Part shown: positions 21,611-21,821 of the stretch, in pieces
Numbering within the stretch: the first letter of the stretch is position 1
Layout of the letters: each line of letters starts with the position of its first letter
Assembly: GCA_902406105.1 (NCBI GenBank)
Contig: CABPCP010000052.1
Coordinates: 1 to 21,821 of the forward strand
DNA from: an uncultured Mordavella sp.
GTDB taxonomy: Bacteria; Bacillota; Clostridia; Lachnospirales; Lachnospiraceae
Reading direction: 5' to 3'
DNA: 21,821 nt
Notes under the pieces: model-generated
What the model was told of the DNA's origin: nothing
Database searches by the model: none
The model's input: only the letters and a program-made list of their open reading frames with translations
Program-made: the position numbers and the translations under genes

Positions 21611-21821
21611 ATGAAGGGTTGTATAAGCACTGACCTTGGTATCATTACGGTAGATCCTGAAGTAGTGGCAAAATATGCGGGAACCGTGGCAGTGGAGTGT
21701 TTTGGGATCGTCGGTATGGCCGCGGTAAATGTTAAAGACGGCCTGGTCCACCTGCTGAAGAGGGAGAGCCTTACCAGAGGAATCCAGGTCAGCATATCGG
21801 ATGAAAATCATATCACATTGG
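21611..21821 (+). CDS. Asp23/Gls24 family envelope stress response protein, 5' part
   Basis: The first 70 residues are visible and the window ends inside the gene. The sequence MKGCISTDLGIITVDPEVVAKYAGTVAVECFGIVGMA carries the family pattern (GxITxxPEVVxxYAGxxAxECxGVVGM). Asp23/Gls24 proteins are small and abundant, and are envelope-associated or alkaline-stress proteins in Firmicutes. The position directly after rpmB matches YloU of B. subtilis, which is followed by the DAK/FakA-type gene yloV. The ATG at 21611 has a GGAGGG site about 8 bp upstream and its own promoter at 21521-21549. Confidence 0.9.
   Translation, partial: MKGCISTDLGIITVDPEVVAKYAGTVAVECFGIVGMAAVNVKDGLVHLLKRESLTRGIQVSISDENHITL

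Overview
The window looks like chromosomal core-genome DNA from an anaerobic, low-to-mid GC Firmicute, most likely Clostridia and probably Lachnospiraceae. The grounds are strong AGGAGG-type ribosome sites before nearly every gene, an rnfCDGEAB operon in the clostridial order, ispH followed directly by an S1-domain (rpsA-like) gene, a GerW/YtfJ sporulation-family gene beside a DUF2953 gene, and rpmB followed by an Asp23/Gls24 gene. Nothing in it looks like a phage, transposon, plasmid, CRISPR array or tRNA/rRNA. Almost all genes lie on the + strand; the one clear exception is apbE.

Layout. 1-858: the 3' end of folD and a short formate/nitrite-channel gene (one-carbon and formate handling). 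967-3573: cmk, ispH and the S1-domain gene, closely packed or overlapping. 3754-8768: the complete Rnf ferredoxin:NAD+ oxidoreductase operon (C, D, G, E, A, B). 8783-8820: a perfect 38-bp palindrome. 8843-10035: a DUF2752 membrane protein and a Gln/Asn/Tyr-rich membrane protein. 10082-11071 (minus): apbE, a lipoprotein FMN transferase expected to flavinylate RnfG and possibly RnfD. It converges on the Q/N-rich gene at a bidirectional terminator and diverges from a NusG-domain-II gene at 11195. 11195-13718: NusG-domain-II protein, Gx-transporter-like protein, ruvA and ruvB. 13785-16369: zapA and a U32 peptidase-family gene. 16378-20954: a SEDS glycosyltransferase (FtsW/RodA family), a class B penicillin-binding protein that overlaps it by 164 bp, an unrecognised 107-aa gene, DUF2953 and ytfJ. 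21015-21821: a 46-residue membrane ORF, rpmB, and the start of an Asp23/Gls24 gene.

How the genes work together. Rnf couples ferredoxin oxidation to NAD+ reduction and ion pumping; its flavin subunit needs ApbE, encoded nearby. The apbE, NusG-II and Gx trio next to Rnf is the most interesting functional cluster, because NusG-II and Gx proteins are, as far as I recall, also companions of ApbE in flavin-based extracytosolic electron transfer loci. The SEDS/PBP pair is a peptidoglycan polymerase/transpeptidase unit. Several sigma-A-type promoters and intrinsic terminators can be read directly, including a repeated TTGCAT/extended -10 design. I found no clearly new defence or mobile system. The best leads are the redox-accessory cluster, the Q/N-rich protein, the SEDS/PBP dual-coding overlap, the 38-bp palindrome and the small membrane ORF.
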